Of a stretch of DNA of 64,000 nt, positions 50,992-58,677 are shown piece after piece. Origin of the DNA: Paenibacillus sedimenti (GTDB taxonomy: Bacteria; Bacillota; Bacilli; Paenibacillales; NBRC-103111); contig NZ_JACVVD010000007.1 of NCBI RefSeq assembly GCF_014534655.1, forward strand, positions 124,001 through 188,000, read 5' to 3'. How positions within the stretch are numbered: position 1 is the first letter of the stretch; every line of letters begins with the position of its first letter. The notes under the pieces were generated by a model, which was given only the letters and a program-made list of their open reading frames with translations, ran no database searches and was not told the origin of the DNA. The translations under genes and the position numbers were made by a program.

Positions 50992-51104
50992 TCCGGCGAG
51001 CCTTATCAGGTCAGCCTTTTATACCGTCCGATCGTTCGATATAAAATAGACGTTGCTTTCTCGTGTTTGGGGTACATCGTACCCCTCTTTGATGTTGCTT
51101 TCAA
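50992..51104 (+). repeat. Direct repeat, right copy
   Basis: Matches 48512-48623 in the same orientation with about a dozen differences and one gap. Contains GGGTACATCGTACCC and the shared run CCTTATCAGGTCAGCCTTTT. The two copies bracket the low-GC island. Confidence 0.88.
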
Positions 51105-51605
51105 GCTCATTCCCTCTACAAAATTGAAGCAAAGAACAGCGAACTCAAACACAGGCACGGGTATGATATAGCCACATCCTCGGGTCTATTAGGCATGGAG
51201 CTCCAAGGAGCTATGGGTATATTCACAGTTAATCTAAAACGAATATTGAAGCTTTTGAAGTAAAAAGTGAATCAAATAAACCTGTTTGGATTGCAAAAAG
51301 ACGACTCTCACTCCTGAAAATGGGGGCAAGGGTCATCTTTTTATTCGTTTCTCTTAACTGCTCCGAAAAACTACAAGTTCTTCAGTGGCCTCGGATCACC
51401 AATGAATGATGTTTAGAAAAGCCAACCTTGGCGACTCCGGATGATCATTCACTGATCAGCCTGTATTCCGTACTATAAGGGTCTTCTTGACATCTACTGC
51501 CGATCATTGATCATTTCTAAGTTCAGTAGCACCCAAAATAGCCGTTACAGGTTATTCTCTCAGGCTGCGGCTATTTGTCAGTAAGCAAACGCGGCTCAAT
51601 TCCCC
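51105..51605. other. Intergenic region with two hairpins
   Basis: No supported gene. 51296-51342 is a long hairpin (AAAGACGAC... with GGTCATCTTT and several G-T pairs) with A and T flanks. 51535-51577 pairs AAATAGCCG with CGGCTATTT and suits the terminator of the Hsp20-like gene. ATGATCATTCACTGATCA-like palindromic pieces occur near 51450-51510. Confidence 0.5.
51535..51577 (-). terminator. Terminator of Hsp20-like gene
   Basis: AAATAGCCG and CGGCTATTT form a perfect 9-bp stem with a 23-nt loop, 29 bp after the stop codon; the minus strand continues TTGGG. Confidence 0.6.
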
Positions 51606-52070
51606 CTAGAAGCGAATAAATGCCTCCACGTAGTTCTCTTTGAGACCTCGCTTGCGGACTTTGATCTCCAGGACTCGCTGCTTGCAGCTTACCCTGGCTG
51701 TTCGCGGCAGCACAAGGGACGGCAGCTTCACAATACGATTTTTACCGCTTAGGAAGCCTGTCAGCTTGATTTGATTCGATTTGACAAACACTTGCATCGC
51801 TCTAGGATCTTCTTCCTTAGCCAGCTTCAATTTGATGATGACATGTTCATGCGTCTCAAAAGTCTCTACCCCAGCTCCCGCTTGAGATGAAACACTGGCG
51901 TCCATGCCCGGCATCGCCTTTTTCAGCATGTCCTGTACATATCCTTCAACCCACGACATATTATCTAGAAAGGTCTGCCCTTTTTCACCAAAAGGCAGCT
52001 TTTGCCCCAAGAACTTCTCGATCTGTTCCCACTTTAGCCAAGGATGGCGATTAAACCCGCTCAAGCTCAT
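51606..52070 (-). CDS. Hsp20/alpha-crystallin-like protein beside gerP
   Basis: A protein of about 154 residues. The C-terminal 90 residues form an alpha-crystallin-like beta-sandwich (ETHEHVIIKLKLAKEEDPRAMQVFVKSNQIKLTG, then KLPSLVLPRTARVSCKQRVLEIKVRKR). The N-terminal part is FNRHPWLKWEQIEKFLGQKLPFGEKG. The open frame extends to 52331, but that would run through the gerPA gene. GAGGTG directly abuts ATG 52070 and is 6 nt before TTG 52064, so the exact start is uncertain. It is divergent from gerPA; in spores it may be a coat-associated chaperone. Many Hsp20 motifs are weak, so the family call is moderate. Confidence 0.78.
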   Translation of the reverse strand: MSLSGFNRHPWLKWEQIEKFLGQKLPFGEKGQTFLDNMSWVEGYVQDMLKKAMPGMDASVSSQAGAGVETFETHEHVIIKLKLAKEEDPRAMQVFVKSNQIKLTGFLSGKNRIVKLPSLVLPRTARVSCKQRVLEIKVRKRGLKENYVEAFIRF

Positions 52071-52136
52071 CACCTCATTTTCCCTAACAGTATATGTGCG
52101 TACGTCCGGATCGTGACACCAGCCCGAAAAACAGGG

Positions 52137-52165
52137 CACCACTGGGCGAATATCCTCATATACTG
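52137..52165 (+). promoter_or_regulatory. Candidate SigK promoter of gerP
   Basis: CACC at 52137-52140, a 16-bp spacer, and CATATACTG at 52157-52165 approximate the SigK consensus (AC, then CATANNNTA). gerP operons are known to be expressed in the mother cell under SigK. The match is imperfect at the last base. Confidence 0.4.
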
Positions 52166-52200
52166 GAAAAGTGAGAAGCCTGATGTAAGGGAGAGCGACT

Positions 52201-52425
52201 ATGCCATCTATCGTAGGAAATGTCAAAATCATCAGCGTGGGGTCGAGCTCCGTCGTCCATTTCGGCGATTCCGTCATCATCTCTCCAAACAGTTCGTCCA
52301 AAACATTTGCGGGCGCAGGCTCATTCAACACCGGGGACTTCCCCCGTATTTATAATGCTTACAGTACAACGGTAACGAATGATTCGGACTTGATCGAAAA
52401 TAATGCGAGCGGGGGCATCATCTAA
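52201..52425 (+). CDS. gerPA: Spore germination protein GerPA (GerPA/GerPF family)
   Basis: A 74-residue spore-coat protein: MPSIVGNVKIISVGSSS, VHFGDSVIISPNSSSKTFAGAGSFNTGDF and the C-terminal DSDLIENNA motif are typical of the GerPA/GerPF family. GerP proteins make the coat and outer layers permeable to germinants. GGGAGAGCGACT precedes the ATG. Its first-gene position argues for GerPA rather than the homologous GerPF; no second member of this family follows in the cluster. Confidence 0.93.
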   Translation: MPSIVGNVKIISVGSSSVVHFGDSVIISPNSSSKTFAGAGSFNTGDFPRIYNAYSTTVTNDSDLIENNASGGII

Positions 52426-52455
52426 GTTGAACAGTTGATAAGATCAAGCACGAGT

Positions 52456-52699
52456 AAGGAGGTGTTCATCCAGGATGATCACCTCATCGATATTAACAAG
52501 AGTGAGGTGTTCATCCAGGATGATCACCTCATCGATATCAACAAGAGTGAGGTGTTCATCCCGGATGATCACCTCATCGATATTAACAAGAGTGAGGTGT
52601 TCATCCCGGATGATCACCTCATCGATATCAACAAGAGTGAGGTGTTCATCCTGGATGATCACCTCATCGATATCAACAAGAGTGAGGTGTTCATCCTTA
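52456..52699 (+). repeat. Five 45-bp tandem repeats plus a partial sixth ahead of gerPB
   Basis: Units begin at 52456, 52501, 52546, 52591 and 52636, with a 19-bp sixth start at 52681. Each has the near-palindrome GAGGTG-TTCATCC-x-GGATGAT-CACCTC, containing a ribosome site, 10 nt, then ATG, and a spacer ATCGATATYAACAAG. The units differ only in single bases. The partial sixth is the actual gerPB ribosome site. All five unit ATGs are in frame with gerPB. Confidence 0.95.
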
Positions 52700-52909
52700 A
52701 TGAATTGGACCATCCATCAGACCATCATGATCCAACATTTGAAGGTGGACTCTGTGTCGAACTCTTCCGTTCTGCAAATTGGAAGCGCAGGGTCGATCCG
52801 TTCTTTGTCTAATCTCTATAACACAGGCGGATTCGTGGAACCTGCGGCTGAGCTTGGGACCGCTCCGACGAGTCCGCTGTCGCTTGTTCCGCTTCCTTCA
52901 CCGACCTGA
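52700..52909 (+). CDS. gerPB: Spore germination protein GerPB
   Basis: A 69-residue spore-coat protein: MNWTIHQTIMIQHLKVDSVSNSSVLQIGSAGSIRSLSNLYNTGGFVEP matches GerPB over its whole core; the tail is Pro/Ser-rich. I start at ATG 52700, which has GAGGTG 10 nt before it and gives the usual family length. The frame is open further upstream through the 45-bp repeats to ATG 52475, where AAGGAGGTG has the same spacing, so forms with one to five 15-residue N-terminal repeats (MITSSISTRVRCSSR) could also be made. Confidence 0.9.
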   Translation: MNWTIHQTIMIQHLKVDSVSNSSVLQIGSAGSIRSLSNLYNTGGFVEPAAELGTAPTSPLSLVPLPSPT

Positions 52910-52958
52910 CGAGAATACGTTTATCTAGCCCAGTCTAGTGAGAGAGGTGCTTTCTAAG

Positions 52959-53621
52959 ATGCATAATCATATCTCTTGGCAGCAATGGATTCAGCAACTC
53001 TGCACCTATATTGAAGCGCAGAAGCAGCGTATCGACAAACTGGAGCAGACTGTCACCAATTTGGAGCAAACGGTCACCAAACTGCAAACCGCTTTGAATA
53101 ACGTGAAAGACCAAAAAGGGGTTCATATTGATAAAATTGAATATAATTTCGATCAACTTAAGGTTGAAAAACTCGAAGGCACCTTGACGATAGGCATCAG
53201 TCCAAGCTCTCTCGACGGCATTGAGGATTTTTCCGTAAACGGGGTTTCCGTAGGAAAAGAAGGGCTGGCTGGCACCGATCAAGGAAGTGGCAGTCCGATG
53301 GTACCGGGCCCTGACATTCATCAAGAAGTATCCAGCGGCATTGAACAATACCTGCAGCAAGATGTACAGGCCGATATGCGGAGCTTGGAGCAAAAATACC
53401 AATATCCGCTCGACGACGATTATAAAGCACTTATCCTTGATGATATTCGCAAGCAACTGGATACCCGTATCCGACATTATGTGGGTCAGTACCGCAGCGT
53501 AGGTTTCAAAGAGCCTATGGAAGCGGTCACGACGGGTATCATGGAGAAAACAAAGCATGACATCTTAAGTGCCCTAGAGACATACATATCCAGCTTACCA
53601 AGGAAGGATGGTTCGGTATGA
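52959..53621 (+). CDS. gerPC: Spore germination protein GerPC
   Basis: A 220-residue GerPC protein. An N-terminal coiled coil (QQWIQQLCTYIEAQKQRIDKLEQTVTNLEQTVTKLQTAL) is followed by the family's DKIEYNFDQLKVEKLEGTLTIGISPSS, then a linker and a helical C-terminal domain. GerPC helps build the germinant-permeable coat. ATG 52959 follows GAGGTG by 9 nt; GTG 52938 is a weaker option. It overlaps gerPD by 4 bp (ATGA). Confidence 0.92.
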   Translation: MHNHISWQQWIQQLCTYIEAQKQRIDKLEQTVTNLEQTVTKLQTALNNVKDQKGVHIDKIEYNFDQLKVEKLEGTLTIGISPSSLDGIEDFSVNGVSVGKEGLAGTDQGSGSPMVPGPDIHQEVSSGIEQYLQQDVQADMRSLEQKYQYPLDDDYKALILDDIRKQLDTRIRHYVGQYRSVGFKEPMEAVTTGIMEKTKHDILSALETYISSLPRKDGSV

Positions 53622-53803
53622 TCAACAATTTTTGCGTGGAAAATAGGCAGCTTTTCGTAGGGGATGTCCGTATCGTAGGGGTGGCGAGCTCCTCGATCTT
53701 CTTGATTGGCGATACGGAAACGGTCTCGTTATCTTCGATGTTCGATACGCCGCCTGAATCCATCATCGTCTCGCCCTTTGTGCCGCTGCCGGCGGAGACA
53801 TAA
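53618..53803 (+). CDS. gerPD: Spore germination protein GerPD
   Basis: A 61-residue coat protein. The sequence NRQLFVGDVRIVGVASSSIFLIGDTETVSLSSMFDTPPESIIVSPFVPL covers the whole GerPD family core, including the invariant FDTPPES segment. Translation is coupled to gerPC through the ATGA overlap. Function is in coat permeability to germinants. Confidence 0.92.
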   Translation: MINNFCVENRQLFVGDVRIVGVASSSIFLIGDTETVSLSSMFDTPPESIIVSPFVPLPAET

Positions 53804-53807
53804 ACTT

Positions 53808-54278
53808 ATGGCGCGTCTATCCATCGTCGGAAACGTCTATATCAATGACGTAAGCTCCAGCAGCACGGTGCATATCGGAGATCATGTGAGTACAACTCTG
53901 CGTTCCCGAGCGCTTGCCGTGCAGCGGGAAGTACCTTATTTTTACGGCAATGAGGGTAATTTCGACGTCTACCCTTTTTACAGAAGACCCTTCCCCGTTC
54001 CTCAGCCGCCTGAACCTTTTACAATGTCTGTGGATAACTGGGGATCCGTTATACGTGTCGGAGGCATTCGCATCATAGCCGTCTCCTCCTCTTCGTTACT
54101 ACAGGTCGGCAGCAACTGCGATTCTCGTTCCGAGACCCGCATCAAACACTTCCGGCAGTTCGTCACCGACAAACCGGGGCCCAAAGAAAAAACCACCTTC
54201 GTCAAGCTGGGGGAGGACCCCGGTGTTGGCGATTTCGCGGCGGAAGCGGAGGCGAAGCCATCGGGGCCGCCTGGCTAA
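53808..54278 (+). CDS. gerPE: Spore germination protein GerPE
   Basis: A 156-residue GerPE protein with two related halves: LSIVGNVYINDVSSSSTVHIGD and later GGIRIIAVSSSSLLQVGSNC, separated by LAVQREVPYFYGNEGNFDVYPFYRRPFP, a conserved GerPE feature. Its C-terminal 45 residues are charged and longer than usual. ATG 53808 follows CGGAG by 10 nt; the frame before it overlaps gerPD and is not used. It ends the cluster. No gerPF lies after it. Confidence 0.9.
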   Translation: MARLSIVGNVYINDVSSSSTVHIGDHVSTTLRSRALAVQREVPYFYGNEGNFDVYPFYRRPFPVPQPPEPFTMSVDNWGSVIRVGGIRIIAVSSSSLLQVGSNCDSRSETRIKHFRQFVTDKPGPKEKTTFVKLGEDPGVGDFAAEAEAKPSGPPG

Positions 54279-54282
54279 AAGA

Positions 54283-54318
54283 AAGAGCCTGCGCATCCTT
54301 ATACGCAGGCTCTTGTTA
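54283..54318. terminator. Terminator of the gerP operon
   Basis: AAGAGCCTGCG pairs perfectly with CGCAGGCTCTT around a 10-nt loop, followed by GTTATG on the right and TTTC on the left. Confidence 0.8.
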
Positions 54319-54352
54319 TGGCCGCTGCTTCGCGCCCAGCGGCCCGGCCGGC

Positions 54353-55981
54353 TCACTTCGTGAGCCGTGGCGCGACGCGGCTAAGCAGCGTCGCCATCTC
54401 CGCGCGCGTCAAGGACGCGCGCGGGCGGAACGTGCCGTCGGCGAAGCCGTCGACAAGGCCGTTGCTGCTCATCGCAGCAATGGCCTTCGCCGACCAGCTT
54501 CCAGCCGGCACGTCGGAGAACTTCGCAGCCGTTAGTCCGGACGGCTGCAGCTTCAATACGCGGGAGAGCAGCGCAGATATCTGCTCCCGCGTCATCACTT
54601 GATCCGGCGCGAAGCGATCATCGCTGATCCCCTGGATCAGCCCGTGCTGCTTCGCGATCATAATGTCCTGCCTCGCCCAATGGACGGCAGACACATCTTT
54701 GAACCCGGCGGCGTTTATGGAAGCAACCTCGCCGGACAAACCCAGCGCGCGGACCATGATGGTCGCGGCTTCTGCCCTTGTGAGCGCCGCGTCCGGCGCG
54801 AACCGGTCGGAGGCGGTCCCCAGCATCCAGCCCCGGTTCGCCGCGGCGAGCACATCGCCCTTCGCCCAATGCTTTTGCATATCGGCGAAATAAAACCCGT
54901 CCGCCCACAGGCTGTAATAGTCCCATGTGTCGGCCGTCTCTTGGTTCAAGCTCCAGCTCCCCGTGCCTTTCAAGTCGTACTTGCCGACCAGCTTGAGCTT
55001 TGCTTTCAAAGACTGCTCATTTTCGTACCAGACGGTATACGTGCCTAAAGCCAGCTTTTTACCGTTGATCTTCGTCTCTGTGTCGGCGGGATTGATGGTA
55101 AACGTAGCAACAGGCGATTCGCTGGCCATATCATATCTCGTCGTACCTTTATAAGTCTGAATCAGCTTATTCACCGTCTGGAGTGACAGCCCTGCTCCAT
55201 TCGATACCGGATCCTGATTCCAATAGCGACCATAGAACGGCACCCCAAGCACCAGCTTATCCGGCGATACCTGCGTCAACGCATATCGAATGGATTTCTC
55301 AACGAAGGGCAAGCTAGCTACTGGCCCCGGGGTGGTATCACCCGGATAGCTTTCATCATAGGCCATCAACATCAAATAGTCGCTTACGGCTGCAAGCCCC
55401 TTATAATCATAAGCGGCAACCCAGCCTTTCGTAGTGCCCGTCGGATTCGAAGCAACAGCTACGGATACTTCCTTCGCGCTCGGCAGTTGATTACGCAGCA
55501 TTTTGACCATATCCGTGTACTTATCGCGGTAGGTCGCATCCACATTTTCGATATCCATATTAATGCCGTCCAAATTGTTGGACTTGATCGCTTCTACAAG
55601 CTGTTTAACAACCGCTTCCCGGTTATCTATTGCTTTTTCTCCGACTTGTTCATCAAAATCGTTGCTTAGGAAAGGGACAACCTTCTTTCCTCTCTTATGC
55701 ATTTCATTGATAAAGGAAGATGATATCTTGTCCATTTGCAAGCTTCCATCCGAATTGAGATGAAAATAACCCGGAGAGACTACGTCAAGCGTTTGACCGC
55801 TCTTATCTACTTGTGATACATAGGAACTTGGACTACCAAAAAACATATACGACATATTGAATTTGCCTTGAGCAGCGACAGCTTCCGCTTGGACGTTTTC
55901 ATCCTCATTCAAGATCAATGTCATTAAAGTCGCGATCGAGACAATAGCGACAAGTTTCGCAAGGCTTCTCCTTATGTACAA
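54353..55981 (-). CDS. Secreted GH18 glycosidase with three SLH domains
   Basis: A 542-residue exported enzyme. After the signal peptide (about 1-33) residues 40-340 form a family 18 hydrolase like SleL/YaaH; the catalytic motif is LDGINMDIENVD (Glu about 140), with LMAYDESYPGD and LGVPFYGRYW following. It should cleave N-acetylglucosaminyl bonds of peptidoglycan or chitin. Residues 370-540 are three SLH domains that fix it to pyruvylated wall polymer. TTG 55981 follows AGGGGAT by 8 nt. The 3' part is noticeably GC-rich. Confidence 0.92.
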   Translation of the reverse strand: MYIRRSLAKLVAIVSIATLMTLILNEDENVQAEAVAAQGKFNMSYMFFGSPSSYVSQVDKSGQTLDVVSPGYFHLNSDGSLQMDKISSSFINEMHKRGKKVVPFLSNDFDEQVGEKAIDNREAVVKQLVEAIKSNNLDGINMDIENVDATYRDKYTDMVKMLRNQLPSAKEVSVAVASNPTGTTKGWVAAYDYKGLAAVSDYLMLMAYDESYPGDTTPGPVASLPFVEKSIRYALTQVSPDKLVLGVPFYGRYWNQDPVSNGAGLSLQTVNKLIQTYKGTTRYDMASESPVATFTINPADTETKINGKKLALGTYTVWYENEQSLKAKLKLVGKYDLKGTGSWSLNQETADTWDYYSLWADGFYFADMQKHWAKGDVLAAANRGWMLGTASDRFAPDAALTRAEAATIMVRALGLSGEVASINAAGFKDVSAVHWARQDIMIAKQHGLIQGISDDRFAPDQVMTREQISALLSRVLKLQPSGLTAAKFSDVPAGSWSAKAIAAMSSNGLVDGFADGTFRPRASLTRAEMATLLSRVAPRLTK

Positions 55982-56110
55982 GTACGCTCATCCCCTTTAG
56001 TTAAGTTGTATAAAATGATGCAGACCTTAATCCATCTTGCATGAAAGTATACATTTTGCGCTACGAGTAAATATTGGAGAATGAACCAACCAAGTTGCTT
56101 ATCTGGCAAC

Positions 56111-56151
56111 AAAAAACGCTGCTAAGCGCGCTTTGGCAACCTAACAGCGTT
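56111..56151 (-). terminator. Terminator of the GGDEF gene
   Basis: On the minus strand AACGCTG-TTAG pairs with CTTAG-CAGCGTT and is followed by TTTTGTTG, immediately after the stop codon. Confidence 0.8.
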
Positions 56152-56153
56152 GA

Positions 56154-57092
56154 TTATTCCTGACCGTTTTCCTCTTTAAACCGGAAAAACTGATAATTGT
56201 TTCTCCCCTTACCCTTCACATCATACAGCGCAATGTCCACTTGCTTCATCATGGTCGACCCATCGCTATCGGGGTAGTACATCGTGATCCCCATACTAAC
56301 CGTCGCCCGAAATGTATGCCCCTTGACTTCCCAAGGCTGCTCCATACAGCAGATAATCCTTCGAGCGATACTTTCCACATGCTCCTTGTAATCAACAGCC
56401 GGCAGGAGAATGGTAAATTCGTCGCCGCCCATACGGGCAAATATATCAATGTCACGCAAGCAGCTTTGAATGCGAACGGCGAACTCCTGTAAAAACGCGT
56501 CCCCCACATCGTGGCCCATTGTATCATTAATGATTTTAAAATCGTCGATATCCAAGTATAATAGAGCAAGCGACCTTCCGGTACGCTTGGTTTGCATCAG
56601 CATTTGATTCATCTGCTCTTTGAATAACCTGCGGTTCGGAAGACCTGTTAACGGGTCATGGAAAGCCATGGATATCAGGCGATTCTCCTGATTTTTTCGA
56701 AGCGTAATATCGTTTAATGCAAAAGAAATCTGGACAAGCTCTCCGTTCTCATCTTTTATAGGAAGCGTGGTGCATTCCAGCCAGATCGTGTTTTCACACG
56801 CACGTTTCGCCCGAAATTCCAGCTTAATGCTATCTTCTGTTTGCAAGGTTTTGATAAATAACTTGTGGACATCCATCCGATACTCCGAATCGATGAACTC
56901 GACGACCTGTTCGAAGCTATCCGGAATGAAGCCGACAATTCGGTCAAAGCTTTGTGTTGCATATATCAAGTTTCCGTATATATCAAACACACAGAATAAA
57001 TCCCACGCTTGCTCGATCAATTGAAACATCATTCGATCTGTTTGATGCCATGTTAGCTTTGCGTTCTCCGAATCTGCCTTTCCCGTCAACAC
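56154..57092 (-). CDS. PAS-GGDEF diguanylate cyclase
   Basis: A 312-residue sensor enzyme. A PAS domain (about residues 25-120; FDIYGNLIYATQSFDRIVGFIPDSF) leads to a GGDEF domain (about 145-305). The active site is intact (ARMGGDEFTI), and RDID five residues before GGDEF forms the inhibitory c-di-GMP site. It should make cyclic di-GMP under control of a ligand or redox signal and has no membrane helix. GTG 57092 follows AAAGGGGG by 7 nt; the frame continues to 57170 without a ribosome site. A PilZ c-di-GMP receptor lies 4 kb away. Confidence 0.92.
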   Translation of the reverse strand: MLTGKADSENAKLTWHQTDRMMFQLIEQAWDLFCVFDIYGNLIYATQSFDRIVGFIPDSFEQVVEFIDSEYRMDVHKLFIKTLQTEDSIKLEFRAKRACENTIWLECTTLPIKDENGELVQISFALNDITLRKNQENRLISMAFHDPLTGLPNRRLFKEQMNQMLMQTKRTGRSLALLYLDIDDFKIINDTMGHDVGDAFLQEFAVRIQSCLRDIDIFARMGGDEFTILLPAVDYKEHVESIARRIICCMEQPWEVKGHTFRATVSMGITMYYPDSDGSTMMKQVDIALYDVKGKGRNNYQFFRFKEENGQE

Positions 57093-57449
57093 TTCGCCGC
57101 CCCCTTTCGCAAATCTCATCTGAGACAAAGGTAGCGTAGCATGAGAACATAAAGATAATATTAAGAACACCTAAAGTTTAGGTCAATTAAAGTCGAAAAA
57201 TAGCTTTTTTCAGCTATTTATCCCGAATGCAGGAAGGTTGAATCAGATCTAAATACCTAGTTTTTGTATGATAAAACTTCCGGTTATTTTGCAAGCATTA
57301 TGCGTTTTTCCTAGCATTATTAATCCGGCTTCCAATAAAAGGATAGAATTACTAGGACAATCGTTCTATAATGAAATATAAACTTTAGTGAGAATGGTAA
57401 TCACTAACTTTCAAATAGAGTCGTTCCGTTACTGAGGAGGATTCCAAGT
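57093..57449. other. Intergenic region
   Basis: Contains a hairpin AAATAGC/GCTATTT at 57198-57219 and a TATAAT box at 57367-57372, 77 bp before the orphan response regulator, with no good -35 box. Nothing else supported. Confidence 0.45.
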
Positions 57450-58151
57450 ATGTCTGGAGAAAAAATACTCATCGTTGATGATGAGCCCGAAATTGTCGAA
57501 TTGATACAGCTTTATCTTGTCCGGGAAGGCTATCATGTGATCAGCGCCAACAATGGGCAGGATGTATTCGAGATCGTCCGCGAGCACAAGCCGGATCTTA
57601 TTATTTTGGACATCCTCTTACCTGGACTTGATGGTATTGAAGTGTGCCGGCAGCTGCGTAAAACAAGCAATACCCCGATTTTGTTCATCTCCTGCAAGAG
57701 CGAGGATATCGATATTATTCTCGGTCTGAGCATGGGCGGCGATGACTATATGACGAAGCCATTCAGCCCCAGCCAACTTGTGGCCAGAGTGAAGGCTCAC
57801 TTACGGCGGAATTCCATTAGGGAACAACACAAAGACGATCCTCAACTGGTGAAGTTCCCCGGCCTGGAAATCGATCTGGTCAGCCACATCGTGAAAGTGA
57901 ATGGACAGACGATCTCTCTTTCGGCCAAAGAATTTGATCTGCTGTCTCTAATGGCCAAAACACCGAATCGGGTTTACAAGATCGAACACCTCTTTGAGCT
58001 TGTATGGAGCCTCGATAGCATGGGTGATCCGCGTACGCTCATCGTACATATCAGTAATCTGCGCAAAAAAATCGAACTCAACCCGGCTGAACCCCGCTAT
58101 ATCATAACCGTTAGAGGCGTCGGGTATAAATTCAACGGTTCTCCCGTTTAA
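57450..58151 (+). CDS. Orphan OmpR-family response regulator (ResD-like)
   Basis: A 233-residue regulator: acidic pair VDDEPE, phospho-Asp in ILDILLPGLDG, switch Ser in LFISCKSED, Lys in TKPFSPS, then a winged helix with recognition region GDPRTLIVHISNLRKKI. GAGGAGG precedes the ATG. No kinase gene adjoins it, so phosphorylation must come from elsewhere. Its recognition helix differs from those of the regulators linked to the TTCAG arrays, so it is an unlikely reader of that motif. Confidence 0.93.
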   Translation: MSGEKILIVDDEPEIVELIQLYLVREGYHVISANNGQDVFEIVREHKPDLIILDILLPGLDGIEVCRQLRKTSNTPILFISCKSEDIDIILGLSMGGDDYMTKPFSPSQLVARVKAHLRRNSIREQHKDDPQLVKFPGLEIDLVSHIVKVNGQTISLSAKEFDLLSLMAKTPNRVYKIEHLFELVWSLDSMGDPRTLIVHISNLRKKIELNPAEPRYIITVRGVGYKFNGSPV

Positions 58152-58231
58152 TCCGATTTATGACCGTACTCATAATTTCCTCCTTCTATGGAAAAGGTAT
58201 GAATAGGCTTATGCGAAAGGAGGAATGCGGT

Positions 58232-58468
58232 ATGTCAGGCGATAAAACGATGAATCCCCTGAGCGGCGATAAGGTCGAAACGGACGGCGTCTATGCAGAT
58301 GAGGCTGGACGCGAGGTTACACTGAAGCGCGGCGATGAGTTTCCCGCTGACGTTATTTTAGGCCGAACCACCTGGGAAATGAAGGGCTTCTCGATGAATG
58401 AAGAAAAGATTGACCACGATCAGAAAGAGAATACCAAGGTTCGACGACGCATGACTTCGACTACCTAA
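58232..58468 (+). CDS. Small YjzC-like protein
   Basis: A 78-residue hydrophilic protein with the pattern SGDKVETDGVYADEAGREVTLKRGDEFPADVILGRTTWEMKGF, resembling the small YjzC-type family in which a G-x-Y segment precedes a GD-x-FP turn. No cysteine is present. AAAGGAGG lies 8 nt before ATG 58232; the longer frame from 58160 has no site. It follows the orphan regulator by 80 bp and may be co-transcribed. Function unknown. Confidence 0.7.
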   Translation: MSGDKTMNPLSGDKVETDGVYADEAGREVTLKRGDEFPADVILGRTTWEMKGFSMNEEKIDHDQKENTKVRRRMTSTT

Positions 58469-58475
58469 TTGCATG

Positions 58476-58534
58476 AGATAAACCTTTATCGAGGCCTTTC
58501 GAAGATGAGCGACCGCGTCTAGAGGAAGGTTTAT
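58476..58534 (+). repeat. Dispersed hairpin repeat, copy at the end of the YjzC-like gene
   Basis: 58476-58517 matches 48469-48510 with about five differences. ATAAACCTT (58478-58486) pairs with AAGGTTTAT (58526-58534), closing a large hairpin, and GATAAACCTTTATC is itself a palindrome. Both copies sit 8-10 bp after a stop codon. Confidence 0.75.
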
Positions 58535-58677
58535 TCGCCAATAAGAAAGCTGTTTTGGCGATGCCGAAAATGTACACTTTCTTATGTGGCAAACCACCGG
58601 GCTGCTTCGTCGCAGCTCGGTTATTTGTCTGTCTATGTTATAATAAGGGAACATGAGGCTGGAGGAGACGGACCGAT

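Noticed and set aside
52071-52331. Long form of the Hsp20-like protein
   Set aside because: It would overlap gerPA on the other strand and cross both promoters; the extra residues have no ribosome site.
52456-52699. CRISPR array
   Set aside because: Units are contiguous 45-bp repeats without unique spacers, all variation is by single bases, and no cas genes are present.
52444-52812. Repeat proteins encoded by the 45-bp array in other frames and on the minus strand
   Set aside because: Every frame stays open only because the unit is a multiple of three. These frames have no separate ribosome site or domain and do not continue into gerPB.
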